Shown here: positions 17,465 to 26,639 of the stretch, piece after piece
How positions within the stretch are numbered: the first letter of the stretch is position 1
Layout of the letters: the number at the start of each line of letters is the position of its first letter
Origin: CAJBVW01 sp964457335
GTDB taxonomy: Bacteria; Myxococcota_A; UBA796; SXON01
Reading direction: 5' to 3'
NCBI GenBank assembly: GCA_964457335.1
Contig: CAYWGD010000003.1
Location: 124,001-188,000, forward strand
DNA length: 64,000 bases
Made by a program: the position numbers and the translations under genes
Notes under the pieces: model-generated
Database searches by the model: none
The model's input: the letters and a program-made list of their open reading frames with translations, nothing else
Told to the model about the DNA's origin: nothing

Positions 17465-17509
17465 GGCCTCTGCCTGGGCTCGCCCCCCCCGCCCCAGGCA
17501 GGAGAAGAC

Positions 17510-19078
<1,569 letters not shown>

Positions 19079-19084
19079 GTCGCT

Positions 19085-19180
19085 TTCCTCCGCCGGTCCG
19101 AACCGGGTCAGGTTCTACGGTGTGATCTCAGGCCCCACGCGGGGCCACCCGTAGCGCGACGGCCCCGTAACACCCCCGGG
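19085..19180 (-). promoter_or_regulatory. TPP riboswitch (Thi box) in the thiC leader
   Basis: On the minus strand the leader contains the conserved TPP-aptamer blocks in order: GGGGTG near the 5' end, CTGAGATCACACC, GAACCTGACCCGGTT and ACCGGCGGAGGAAAG. The last block contains the AGGAAAG that is also the Shine-Dalgarno sequence, ending four bases before the thiC ATG. TPP binding would therefore hide the ribosome site directly, which points to translational control. Confidence 0.93.
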
Positions 19181-19357
19181 CGGGCCTCGGCGGGCCGGGC
19201 CGGATGCGCGTCGGCTGCGCGCGCACCCCGCGCGCACGCCGGGCAGAGGGACGGCGCACGGGCGGACGGGCCTTTCCCCGCGGTCGGGCGATGGCACGGG
19301 GGATGCACAAGGGGGGCGCGACCGGAATCGACCGGTCCCGAAGCCAAGGAAACGACG

Positions 19358-19801
19358 ATGTCCACCACCTCCCTCCGCATCCGCTCCTCCCTCTCCGCCG
19401 GCCGCCTCCCCGATGGCGGCGGCGGCAGCAACCACGGCCTCCGCGTCCGCACGGCGGTGAAGGCCGGCATCGGTGACACCGGCGACAACCACGGCGTGCG
19501 CGTTCGCACGGCGGTGAAGGCCGGGACCGGCCCCACGGGCGGCAACCACGGCCTCCGGGTCCGCACGGCGGTGAAGGCCGGGACCGGCCCCACGGGCGGC
19601 AACCACGGTCTCCGGGTCCGCACGGCGGTGAAGGCCGGGATCGGCGCCACGGGCGACAACCACGGCCTCCGGGTCCGCACGGCGGTGAAGGCCGGGATCG
19701 GCGCCACGGGCGACAACCACGGCCTCCGGGTCCGCACGGCGGTGAAGGCCGGGATCGGCGCCACGGGCACCAACCACGGGCTCCGCGTGATCAGCCGCTG
19801 A
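19358..19801 (+). CDS. protein of tandem 19-residue NHG-LRVRTAVKAG repeats
   Basis: 147 residues. A 24-residue leader (MSTTSLRIRSSLSAG...GGGGS) is followed by six full 19-residue repeats and a nine-residue partial one. The consensus is NHGLRVRTAVKAGxGxTGD; NHG, RVRTAVKAG and the penultimate TG are invariant or nearly so, and variation is limited to the GIGAT/GTGPT region. The leader itself contains a decayed unit (SLRIRSSLSAG). A strong AAGGAAA site precedes the ATG. The protein is basic and has no hydrophobic signal or Cys. Alternation of beta-prone LRVRTAV and Gly-rich turns suggests a repetitive beta structure; a multi-core peptide precursor is another reading. I recall loosely similar short V-[KR]-T-x-V-K-A-G/N-H peptides from other bacteria but cannot verify that. 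Function unknown. Confidence 0.8.
   Translation: MSTTSLRIRSSLSAGRLPDGGGGSNHGLRVRTAVKAGIGDTGDNHGVRVRTAVKAGTGPTGGNHGLRVRTAVKAGTGPTGGNHGLRVRTAVKAGIGATGDNHGLRVRTAVKAGIGATGDNHGLRVRTAVKAGIGATGTNHGLRVISR
19430..19798 (+). repeat. 57-base in-frame tandem repeat, 6.5 units
   Basis: The DNA behind the 19-residue repeats. Adjacent central units are almost identical at the nucleotide level, including silent positions, which indicates recent duplication or gene conversion. The first unit differs most (GTG for the Leu codon of the following unit; GACACC for ACGGGC). Confidence 0.88.
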
Positions 19802-19821
19802 GGGGGCGGTCGCCGCGGCGC

Positions 19822-21252
19822 CTACTCGACCCTCAGCACGGTCATCATGCCGCCCTCCTCGTGGCCGAGGAGGTGGCAGTGCAGGAGCCAGTCGCCGGGG
19901 TTGTCGGCGTGGAGCAGGAGCCGCACGGTCTCGCGGATGCCGACGTCCACGGTGTCCTCGACGCGGCGCGCAGGGACGGGCACGCCGTTTTCGGAGAGCA
20001 CCTCGAAGCGCTGGCCGTGCAAGTGGAAGGGGTGGTTCGTGGAGGAGAGGTTCCGGACCTCGATGACGGTGTCCGCGCCGAGCGCCGCGGTCTTCGGCGT
20101 CACGTCGGGCCAGGCCTCGCCGTTGATGAGCCAGTCGCCTTCGCCGCCGCCCTGGAACACGTAGACGAGGTCGGTGTGGGCGGGGTCGGCGGACGGGGTG
20201 GTGGTCCCGGCGGGCCAGTCGAGAGGGGCGGGGGCGGTGCCGGGCTCCTCGACCTCGACGGAGAGGAGCCGGCGCGGGTCGCCGATGGCCTCGCCGCCGG
20301 ACGCGACCCAGAGCAGCGTCTCCAGGTCGAAGCTCTCGGCGATGTCCCACTCGAATTCGGCGCGGTCGCCCGGGGCCAGCACCACGAGGTCGGGGGTCTC
20401 GGGCGCGCCGAGGAGGCCCTGGTCCGTGGCGAGGAGCCGCCCGGGCGCGCGGAGCGCGAGGTAGCTCGTGTTCGAGGCGTTGAGCGCCCGCGCGCGGACG
20501 CGCTCGCCGGCTGTGGCGACGAAGCGCGGGTCGACCAGCCCGTTGACCGTCCACAGCGTGGCACGCGGGTCGATCAGCGCGTGGTCGTGGTCCTCGGCGG
20601 CGGTGTCCTCGTCGTGCTCGGCCCAGGCGTCGAAGACGAGGACGAGCTCGCGGTCGGCGGCGGGCTCGGCGGGGTCTTCGACCACGATGGCGCCGTAGAG
20701 CCCGGCGTCGACCTGGCGGCCCACGTCGAGGTGCGGGTGGTACCAGAAGGTGCCGGGCGCGTCCGGGGTGAACGTGTAGGTGAACGCCGTGCCCGGGGCG
20801 ACGCCGCCGTCCGCCCAGCCGGCGCCGTCCATCGCCTCGGGCACGCGCAGGCCGTGCCAGTGCACGGTGGTGGCGTCGGCGAGGTCGTTCTGGAGCAGCG
20901 CGGTGACGGTGTCGCCGACGTCGACCCGCAGCGTGGGGCCGGGGACCTGGCCGTTGTAGGCGAAGCCCTCGACGGCGGTGCCGTCGATCTCCAGCGTGGC
21001 GGCGGCCGCGCGGAGCTCGACCTGGAACGCGCCGCCCGCCGGGTCGGCGTCGGCGGCCTCGGCGGGCGAGGCGAGGAGCGGGCGCGCGGCGGCGGTGTCC
21101 GGGGGGGCGGTGTCGGCGGGGGCGCCGGAGTCGGTGTCCGCGGGGGCCTTCCCGGGGTCGGTGCAGGCCGCGAGGGCGAGGACGAGGGGGAGGAGCCGGG
21201 TCGAATACGACAGGACGGCTGAGGAGCGGCACCGAGTACGACAAACGTCCAC
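19822..21252 (-). CDS. multicopper oxidase lipoprotein
   Basis: 476 residues. All four copper motifs are present: HWHG (H131, H133), WYHPH, HPFHLHGQ and HCHLLGHEEGGM. The cupredoxin domains are N-terminal (about 75-210), middle and C-terminal, as in SufI/CueO-type enzymes. It should oxidise phenols, metals or other donors and reduce oxygen to water in the periplasm. The N-terminus LLPLVLALAAC has a lipobox followed by an Asp/Pro/Thr-rich linker. No ATG fits; GTG 21252 gives the only ordinary start in reach and makes the leader overlap the short repeats at 21222-21244. It faces the repeat-protein gene with 20 bases between the two stops. The upstream cytochrome gene has the same orientation. 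Confidence 0.85.
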   Translation of the reverse strand: MDVCRTRCRSSAVLSYSTRLLPLVLALAACTDPGKAPADTDSGAPADTAPPDTAAARPLLASPAEAADADPAGGAFQVELRAAAATLEIDGTAVEGFAYNGQVPGPTLRVDVGDTVTALLQNDLADATTVHWHGLRVPEAMDGAGWADGGVAPGTAFTYTFTPDAPGTFWYHPHLDVGRQVDAGLYGAIVVEDPAEPAADRELVLVFDAWAEHDEDTAAEDHDHALIDPRATLWTVNGLVDPRFVATAGERVRARALNASNTSYLALRAPGRLLATDQGLLGAPETPDLVVLAPGDRAEFEWDIAESFDLETLLWVASGGEAIGDPRRLLSVEVEEPGTAPAPLDWPAGTTTPSADPAHTDLVYVFQGGGEGDWLINGEAWPDVTPKTAALGADTVIEVRNLSSTNHPFHLHGQRFEVLSENGVPVPARRVEDTVDVGIRETVRLLLHADNPGDWLLHCHLLGHEEGGMMTVLRVE

Positions 21253-21394
21253 GAACCGGGCCGGCGCGGGTAGGGCGGGAACGGACGAACGCTCGTTTTT
21301 GGAGAGGGGGTTGGCCGCCGCGGGCGTCGCGGGGGGCGAGTTGTCGTACTCGGTGCCGCTCCTGGGGAGCGTTGTCGTATTCGGGGCGGCTCCT
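21222..21394. repeat. paired 31-base repeats in inverted arrangement (MITE-like)
   Basis: A 23-base sequence starting TTGTCGTACTCGG and ending GCCGCTCCT occurs perfectly at 21341-21363 and, reversed, at 21222-21244. Each is followed at a 31-base step by a variant with TTGTCGTATTCGG (21372-21394) or TGTCGTATTCGA (reversed, ending near 21210). The inner 96 bases contain a T5 run and part of the second GC-rich repeat family. One side runs into the leader codons of the multicopper oxidase. This could be a small non-autonomous element or a pair of operators. Confidence 0.65.
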
Positions 21395-21420
21395 GGGGAC
21401 GGGCCGGGGCGATCGGAGCG

Positions 21421-21594
21421 TCGCGCGAGGGGGGCCGGAGGGCGCGGCGGGCGCGCGACGGCCGCGGGCCGAAGGCCGTGCGAGGGCGAGCAGCCCGCCG
21501 CGGTCGGCCCGCGCGCGGCGGGCCGACGGAGGAGCGGAGCGACGACCCCGGAGGACACCCGACCCCCCGCGTCTTCGCGGGGGGGCGCGCCCAG
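21421..21594 (-). repeat. structured post-gene repeat element, copy B (after cytochrome gene)
   Basis: About 174 bases, homologous to 17292-17464 along its length and in the same orientation relative to its upstream gene. It starts 9 bases after the cytochrome stop. The second hairpin has arms 21503-21512 and 21518-21527 around the same GCGCG loop. Three base pairs differ from copy A or C with pairing kept. Confidence 0.78.
21563..21584 (-). terminator. hairpin of repeat element B, likely cytochrome-gene terminator
   Basis: Nine-base stem CCCCCCGCG / CGCGGGGGG with loop TCTT (plus-strand reading), about 20 bases beyond the stop codon. No following T-run. Confidence 0.55.
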
Positions 21595-21602
21595 TTCCCG
21601 CT

Positions 21603-23603
21603 TCATCGCACCGCCTCGTCCATCACCTGGTCGGTGACGGTCCAGCCGCGCTCGGTGGCGAGCGCGAGGGGGTAGTTGCGGTGGAGCAGGGTGGCGCGGA
21701 CCTCGGGGTCGGCGCAGGGCGCGGCGAAGTGGTGGGTGGAGGTCCACGACGCGGTGGGGAGGAGGCGGTTGTCGCTGGCGACGTCGACGGCGGCGAAGTG
21801 CGGCACCATGCGGGCGCCGTCGGCGCCGACGAGCACGCGCGCGAAGCCGAAGCCGGGCGCGCCCGCGTAGGCCTGGGTGCCGGTCGCGCCCGTGCGGTAG
21901 GCGATGTCGCCGTCGGGGAGCGGGGCGTCGAGGGTGACGAGGTCGCCGTCCACGGCGGTGATGGTGGCGGCGCCGACGTACGCCTCGACGGGGAGGCCCT
22001 TCGCGGCGGCGTCGAAGGTGCCGTCGCCGAAGGGGCCGTGGCCGGTGTAGTCGTGCCAGGCGCCGGTGCGGCGGACGACGCGGATCACGTCGCCGACCGC
22101 GGCGCCGGGCCAGCGGGCCCAGTCCTCGCCGGCCGCGCGGGTGTCGAGCGCGCCGCCGAAGTCGGGGACCACGTCGCCGCCGGTGGGGACGAGCGCGGCG
22201 CCGTCGCAGCTCGCCTCGACCAGCAGGAGCAGGGCGCGCAGCGGCTCGCCGGTGGGGATGGCGTGGCCGGGGCCGACGTTGGTGACCGTCACGTCCGCGA
22301 CGAGGGTGCCGTCGGACACGGTGGCGGCGATGTCCACGGCGGCGGCGAGCCCGAGCATGCCGCTGTCGGGCTGGCGCGGGCCATAGAAGGCGTGGGCGCG
22401 CACGTCGCCGGGGAGGCGCTCCCAGCCGGACGCGATGCCGACGGAGACGTCGTCGAGCTCGTTGTAGATGTCGGCGCCGTTGCCGACGCCGGGGAGCGGC
22501 GGCATGTGGCAGGACTGGCACGGCGCGGAGGGGTTCATCGGGCCGGCCTCCCACTCCGCGTACGTGGAGTGGATGGGGAGGCGGCCGTCGGGCCAGCGGG
22601 CGAGGTCGATCGGCGCGTCGACGAGGACCTCCTGGTCCTGCTCGTGGCAGCCCGCGCAGAGCCGCGCCTCGTGGAAGAGCGGCGAATACACCGCGCCCAT
22701 GCGGGGGTTGAGCACGTCGGGCCAGGGGCCGAACGTGAGCGGGAGCCAGTCGCCGAGGCCGGGGGTGTAGGGCTCCTCGCTCGGGCGGACGATGCGCAGG
22801 CGGCCGGCCACGCCGGGGGGCGCGTCGAGGTCGACGTCGGCGACGTGGTGGCACACGTCGCAATGGACGCCGCTGTCGTAGGCGATGCCGGTGGCCTCCA
22901 GGAGGTCGCGGCCGCCGAGGGCGCCGTCGATGCCGGGGGCGTGGCAGTCGGCGCAGGCGCCGGTGCCGTCGGTGTCGGTGCGGACCCCGAGGCCCACGAG
23001 GCAGCGGTCGACGGTCGCGCCGGTGCCGGGCTCGGTGGCCTCGCCCCAGGCGCCGCCGGCGGCGGTGCAGAGGTCCGCGGAGAGCGACGCGGCGGTGCCG
23101 GCGTAGAGGTCGTGCACGACGGGGTTCGACGCGGAGGTGCGGTGCGCGGAGGGCCACCAGGTGCGGTGGATCTCGATGTGGCAGTGGTTGCACTGGGCGG
23201 TGTTGGTGCCCTCGTGCGACTCGGGGCCGGGGTCGTTGAAGACGTAGGCCTCGTTGTCGGAGGCGTCGAAGCGCTCGAGCGCGAGCGTGAGCTCGCCGGG
23301 GCCGTCGACCTCCTCGCCGTAGGCGCGGGCCTCCGGGTGGGCGGCGAGGACGACGATGTCGCCGACGATGGTGGGGTCGACGGTGACGGTGGCGCGGCCG
23401 TCGGCGTCGGTGGTCCAGCGGGTGTGGCCGCCGCCCTGCATGACGAGGGTGTCGGCGGCGGGCGCGCCGTCGAGCGTGACGGTGACGTCGACCGTGAACG
23501 GCGTGAGGTCCGGCGCCGTGTCGGGGGCGGAGTCGGCCGGCGAGTCGGGCGGCGCCGGGGTGTCCGGGGCGACCGCGCCGGTGCAGGCGAGGAGGAGGAG
23601 CAC
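21603..23603 (-). CDS. pentaheme c-type cytochrome lipoprotein
   Basis: 666 residues with five CxxCH heme sites: CNHCH (Cys138), CADCH, CDVCH, CAGCH and CQSCH. A minimal lipoprotein leader (MLLLLAC) is followed by a Pro/Asp/Ser-rich linker and a carboxypeptidase-regulatory-like beta domain (about residues 35-120), then the heme region and a C-terminal beta-rich region (GPGHAIPTGEP motif) seen in multiheme cytochrome and decaheme-associated proteins. It should carry electrons at the outer membrane or periplasm. The GTG at 23603 is chosen for the lipobox; no longer signal fits. It shares orientation with the multicopper oxidase 350 bases downstream, so the two may handle one electron path. Confidence 0.82.
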   Translation of the reverse strand: MLLLLACTGAVAPDTPAPPDSPADSAPDTAPDLTPFTVDVTVTLDGAPAADTLVMQGGGHTRWTTDADGRATVTVDPTIVGDIVVLAAHPEARAYGEEVDGPGELTLALERFDASDNEAYVFNDPGPESHEGTNTAQCNHCHIEIHRTWWPSAHRTSASNPVVHDLYAGTAASLSADLCTAAGGAWGEATEPGTGATVDRCLVGLGVRTDTDGTGACADCHAPGIDGALGGRDLLEATGIAYDSGVHCDVCHHVADVDLDAPPGVAGRLRIVRPSEEPYTPGLGDWLPLTFGPWPDVLNPRMGAVYSPLFHEARLCAGCHEQDQEVLVDAPIDLARWPDGRLPIHSTYAEWEAGPMNPSAPCQSCHMPPLPGVGNGADIYNELDDVSVGIASGWERLPGDVRAHAFYGPRQPDSGMLGLAAAVDIAATVSDGTLVADVTVTNVGPGHAIPTGEPLRALLLLVEASCDGAALVPTGGDVVPDFGGALDTRAAGEDWARWPGAAVGDVIRVVRRTGAWHDYTGHGPFGDGTFDAAAKGLPVEAYVGAATITAVDGDLVTLDAPLPDGDIAYRTGATGTQAYAGAPGFGFARVLVGADGARMVPHFAAVDVASDNRLLPTASWTSTHHFAAPCADPEVRATLLHRNYPLALATERGWTVTDQVMDEAVR

Positions 23604-23679
23604 GGGGCAGCGTAGCGTGGTCTCGCCGGGGGCGCGCGGTCGCGGCGGCGGCGCGGATACGATGCGCCCGGAGGTGGCG

Positions 23680-24342
23680 ATGTGGCTCGCGCTCGTGGTG
23701 GGCTGCGCCCAGACGATCGTGCTCGATCCGCCGCCCGTGGCCGCGACGGGCGAGGGCTGCGAGGGCGCCACCTCGAGCGAGCGGGTGCAGGTGTCGTTCG
23801 CGGCGCGCGACGCCGGCTGCGCGTGGGGCGAGGGCGGGAACCTCGACCCCGAGCAGGGCGAGGTGAGCGCGCGCGTCGAGGAGCGCGTGGCGCTCGACCT
23901 CGGCGGGGGGGCCCTCTGCGAGATGGCGCTCGCGTTCGAGGAGCAGACCCTCGCGTTCGACGACGCGTTCCTCCTCACGTTCGGGGACGTGATCCTGGCG
24001 TCGAGCTACGCGCCCATGATCGAGGTCTTCGAGGCGGACGGGCTGTTCCGCCTCTACGACTGGTCGCGCCTCGCCGGCTACGCCTACGACTACTGGGAGA
24101 GCGACACCTACTGCCTCGGCGCGCGCGAGGGGCTCGCCACCTGCACCGTGCCGTTCGCGGAGACGCCCGGGCCGATCGCGCTCGACTTCGAGGACTCGCT
24201 CCTGCGCGCGCTGGTCGGGCGGGCGCAGGCCACGGGTGCCTCCTCCTTCGGCTTCGTCACCGTGGGGGACGACGATCCCGACGCCGACTGCTCCCACTCC
24301 GCGCTCTCGTTCGCCGTGGACGTCACGTACGCGCCCGACTGA
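23680..24342 (+). CDS. short-leader lipoprotein of unknown function
   Basis: 220 residues. The lipobox is reached after eight residues (MWLALVVGC). The mature part has about six cysteines and an acidic, aromatic-rich composition (AMIEVFEADGLFRLYDWSRL-type region, YAYDYWESDTYC). I recognise no domain. The ATG at 23680 has GGAGGT four bases upstream, better than ATG 23662. It is divergent from the cytochrome gene (76 bases) and 27 bases before a permease gene. Confidence 0.65.
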   Translation: MWLALVVGCAQTIVLDPPPVAATGEGCEGATSSERVQVSFAARDAGCAWGEGGNLDPEQGEVSARVEERVALDLGGGALCEMALAFEEQTLAFDDAFLLTFGDVILASSYAPMIEVFEADGLFRLYDWSRLAGYAYDYWESDTYCLGAREGLATCTVPFAETPGPIALDFEDSLLRALVGRAQATGASSFGFVTVGDDDPDADCSHSALSFAVDVTYAPD

Positions 24343-24369
24343 TCGTCCAGGTTGTGCCAGCATGGGCGG

Positions 24370-25680
24370 ATGACTTCGCTCAAGCGCACGATGGGGCTCC
24401 CGGCCCTGGTGATCTACGGGGTCGGCGACATGCTCGGCGCCGGTATCTACGGGCTCGTGGGGAAGGCCGCCGGGCTGATGGGGCACCTGCTCTGGCTCGG
24501 GTTCGTCGGGGCGATGATCGCGGCGCTCTTCACCGGGCTCTCCTACGCGACGATCGGCTCGCGCTACCCCCGCGCGGCGGGCGCGGCCTACGTGACCGCG
24601 CACGCCTACGGCCGGCCCTGGCTCACGTGGCTCGTGGGGCTCGCGGTGGCGGCGTCGGGGCTCACGTCGATGGCCACGGGCTCGCGGGTGATCGCCGGCT
24701 ACCTCCAGAAGGTGGGGCTGGACCTGCCCACGCCGGTGCTCGCGATCGGCGTGCTCGTGCTCGTGGCGGGCGTGGTGTTCCGGGGCATCCGGGAGAGCAC
24801 GTGGATGAACGCCGTGTGCACCACGGTGGAGGTCGCAGGGCTGCTCTTCGTGATCGCCGTGGGGGTGCGCTTCTGGGGCGACGTGGACCTGACGACCCCG
24901 CCGCCCACCGTGACCGACGCCGGCGACCTCGCCCGCGTGCTCGTGCAGGGCGCGGTGCTGACGTTCTTCTCGTTCATCGGCTTCGAGGACCTCCTGAACG
25001 TGGCCGAGGAGGCCAAGGACCCCGAGCGGAACCTGCCGATCGCGCTCTGCACCGCGCTGGTCGTCGCGACGTGCATCTACCTGGCGGTGTGCGTGACCGC
25101 GATCGCCGTGCTCACGCCGGCCGAGCTGGGCGCGTCGAAGGCGGCGCTGGTCGACGTGGTGGGGCGCGCGGCGCCGTGGTTCCCGCCCGCGGCGTTCACG
25201 GGCATCGGCATCTTCGCCGTCGCGAACACCGCGCTGCTCAACTTCATCATGGGCTCGCGGCTGCTCTACGGGATGAGCCGCCAGGGGCTCCTGCCGAAGG
25301 CGATCGGGGCGGTGCACGCCACGCGGCAGACGCCGTGGGTGGCCATCCTCGTCCTGCTCGGCGTCGTGATCGGGCTCATGCTGGCCGGCGACATCGACGC
25401 GCTCGCGTCGGCCACGTCGCTCCTGCTGCTGACGGCGTTCGTCGTGGTGAACATGGCGCTCGTGGTGCTGAAGCTCCGGCCGCAGGAGCCGCCGGGCCGC
25501 TTCGAGGTGCCGATGTTCGTGCCCGCGACCGGCGCGCTCGTGTGCGGCGGGCTCATCGTGGCGCGCGTGGTCGACCCGGCGGCCGACCCGCGGGCGCCGA
25601 TGCTGACGATGCAGATCCTCGCCGTGCTGCTCGTCTTCTACGCCATCGCGCGCCCGAAGCGGGTGCTCGTGGAGGAGTGA
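24370..25680 (+). CDS. APC-superfamily amino acid permease
   Basis: 436 residues with about 12 membrane segments. The first has the unwound-helix signature GVGDMLGAGIYGLVG; the sixth carries FSFIGFEDLLNVAEEAKDPERNLP, typical of the APC family. It should import or exchange amino acids by proton or substrate coupling; specificity is not evident. The ATG at 24370 is chosen over GTG 24352 because the conserved Leu-Lys-Arg pre-helix follows it. The convergent EamA gene ends 7 bases away. Confidence 0.88.
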   Translation: MTSLKRTMGLPALVIYGVGDMLGAGIYGLVGKAAGLMGHLLWLGFVGAMIAALFTGLSYATIGSRYPRAAGAAYVTAHAYGRPWLTWLVGLAVAASGLTSMATGSRVIAGYLQKVGLDLPTPVLAIGVLVLVAGVVFRGIRESTWMNAVCTTVEVAGLLFVIAVGVRFWGDVDLTTPPPTVTDAGDLARVLVQGAVLTFFSFIGFEDLLNVAEEAKDPERNLPIALCTALVVATCIYLAVCVTAIAVLTPAELGASKAALVDVVGRAAPWFPPAAFTGIGIFAVANTALLNFIMGSRLLYGMSRQGLLPKAIGAVHATRQTPWVAILVLLGVVIGLMLAGDIDALASATSLLLLTAFVVVNMALVVLKLRPQEPPGRFEVPMFVPATGALVCGGLIVARVVDPAADPRAPMLTMQILAVLLVFYAIARPKRVLVEE

Positions 25681-25687
25681 CGGGCCG

Positions 25688-26614
25688 TCAGCCGTTGGGG
25701 GTCGCCGCCCGCTTCCGGCCGCTCCAGAACGGCAGCACGGCGGAGCACGCCACGAGCACCGCCATGCCGACGCGCGCCCCGGTGTCGGGCACCTGGTCGA
25801 GGAGCCCCCAGCCGAGGAGCGCCGTGATCAGCGGCGATGCCGCGCCGGCGGCTGCGACCGAGGCGGCGTGGCCGTCGCGGTAGGCGGCCGTCATGAGGAG
25901 CTGGCCGAAGGTGGCGGCGAGGCCCGAGCCGAGGAGCCAGGCCGCGGTCGTGGCGTCGGTGCCCAGGCGCGCGCCGGTCGCGAGCGCGAGGACGACGGAC
26001 GCCACGCTGCCCACGAGCGTGAACCAGAAGACGATGGCGACGGGCGGGTTCGTGGCGGAGGCCTTGTTGACCGAGACGTAGGCGCCCGCGGCGGCGAGCC
26101 CGCTCACGAGGCCGAGGACGCGGCCGAGGGTGTCGTCGGCGTCGGGGCGCGGGTGGCCGAGGAGCGCGACGCCCGCGAGCGACCCGAGGATGGCGATCCA
26201 CGCGGCGCCGCCGGTGCGCTGGCCGAGGAGGAAGGGCGCCAGGAGCGCGACCCACACCGCGCTCGTCTGGTTGAGGAACGCGGCCTCGCCGACCGAGAGG
26301 TGGCGGATGGCCCCGAAGTACGTGATCAGCGCGACGCCGCCGAGGACGCCGCGGGCCCAGAGCGCGGGGCGCAGGTCGCCGAGGAGCCGGCGGGGCGCGC
26401 GCCAGGACAACACGAGCAGGGCGCCGAGGTTCACGACCGAGCGCGCGGCGCTGGCCGTGAACGTGGAGAGATCGGGGTCCGAGCGGTGGGCGAAGGCCAC
26501 GAAGGTGGCCATCGCCGCGAACATCGCGGAGCCGAGCAGCATCCAGGCGATTGCGCGCCCGGCGCGGGCCTCGGGGGGCGCCGCGACGGGCTGCTCGGCG
26601 GGGGCGGGCGTCAC
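25688..26614 (-). CDS. EamA/DMT-family transporter
   Basis: 308 residues, about ten membrane segments in two EamA halves (about 20-150 and 165-300). The second half has the conserved AAYRDGHAASVAAAGAASPLIT region. DMT carriers move metabolites out of or into the cell; the substrate is unknown. The start is GTG at 26614, 25 bases after the topA stop on the same strand, so it is probably transcribed with topA. Confidence 0.85.
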   Translation of the reverse strand: MTPAPAEQPVAAPPEARAGRAIAWMLLGSAMFAAMATFVAFAHRSDPDLSTFTASAARSVVNLGALLVLSWRAPRRLLGDLRPALWARGVLGGVALITYFGAIRHLSVGEAAFLNQTSAVWVALLAPFLLGQRTGGAAWIAILGSLAGVALLGHPRPDADDTLGRVLGLVSGLAAAGAYVSVNKASATNPPVAIVFWFTLVGSVASVVLALATGARLGTDATTAAWLLGSGLAATFGQLLMTAAYRDGHAASVAAAGAASPLITALLGWGLLDQVPDTGARVGMAVLVACSAVLPFWSGRKRAATPNG

Positions 26615-26639
26615 GGCCGGCGACGGGCGAGGCGACGGA

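Noticed and set aside
19822..25317. Single 1831-residue protein including the multicopper oxidase
   Set aside because: Only the C-terminal 476 residues are protein-like; the rest is the antisense or off-frame of the cytochrome and permease genes.
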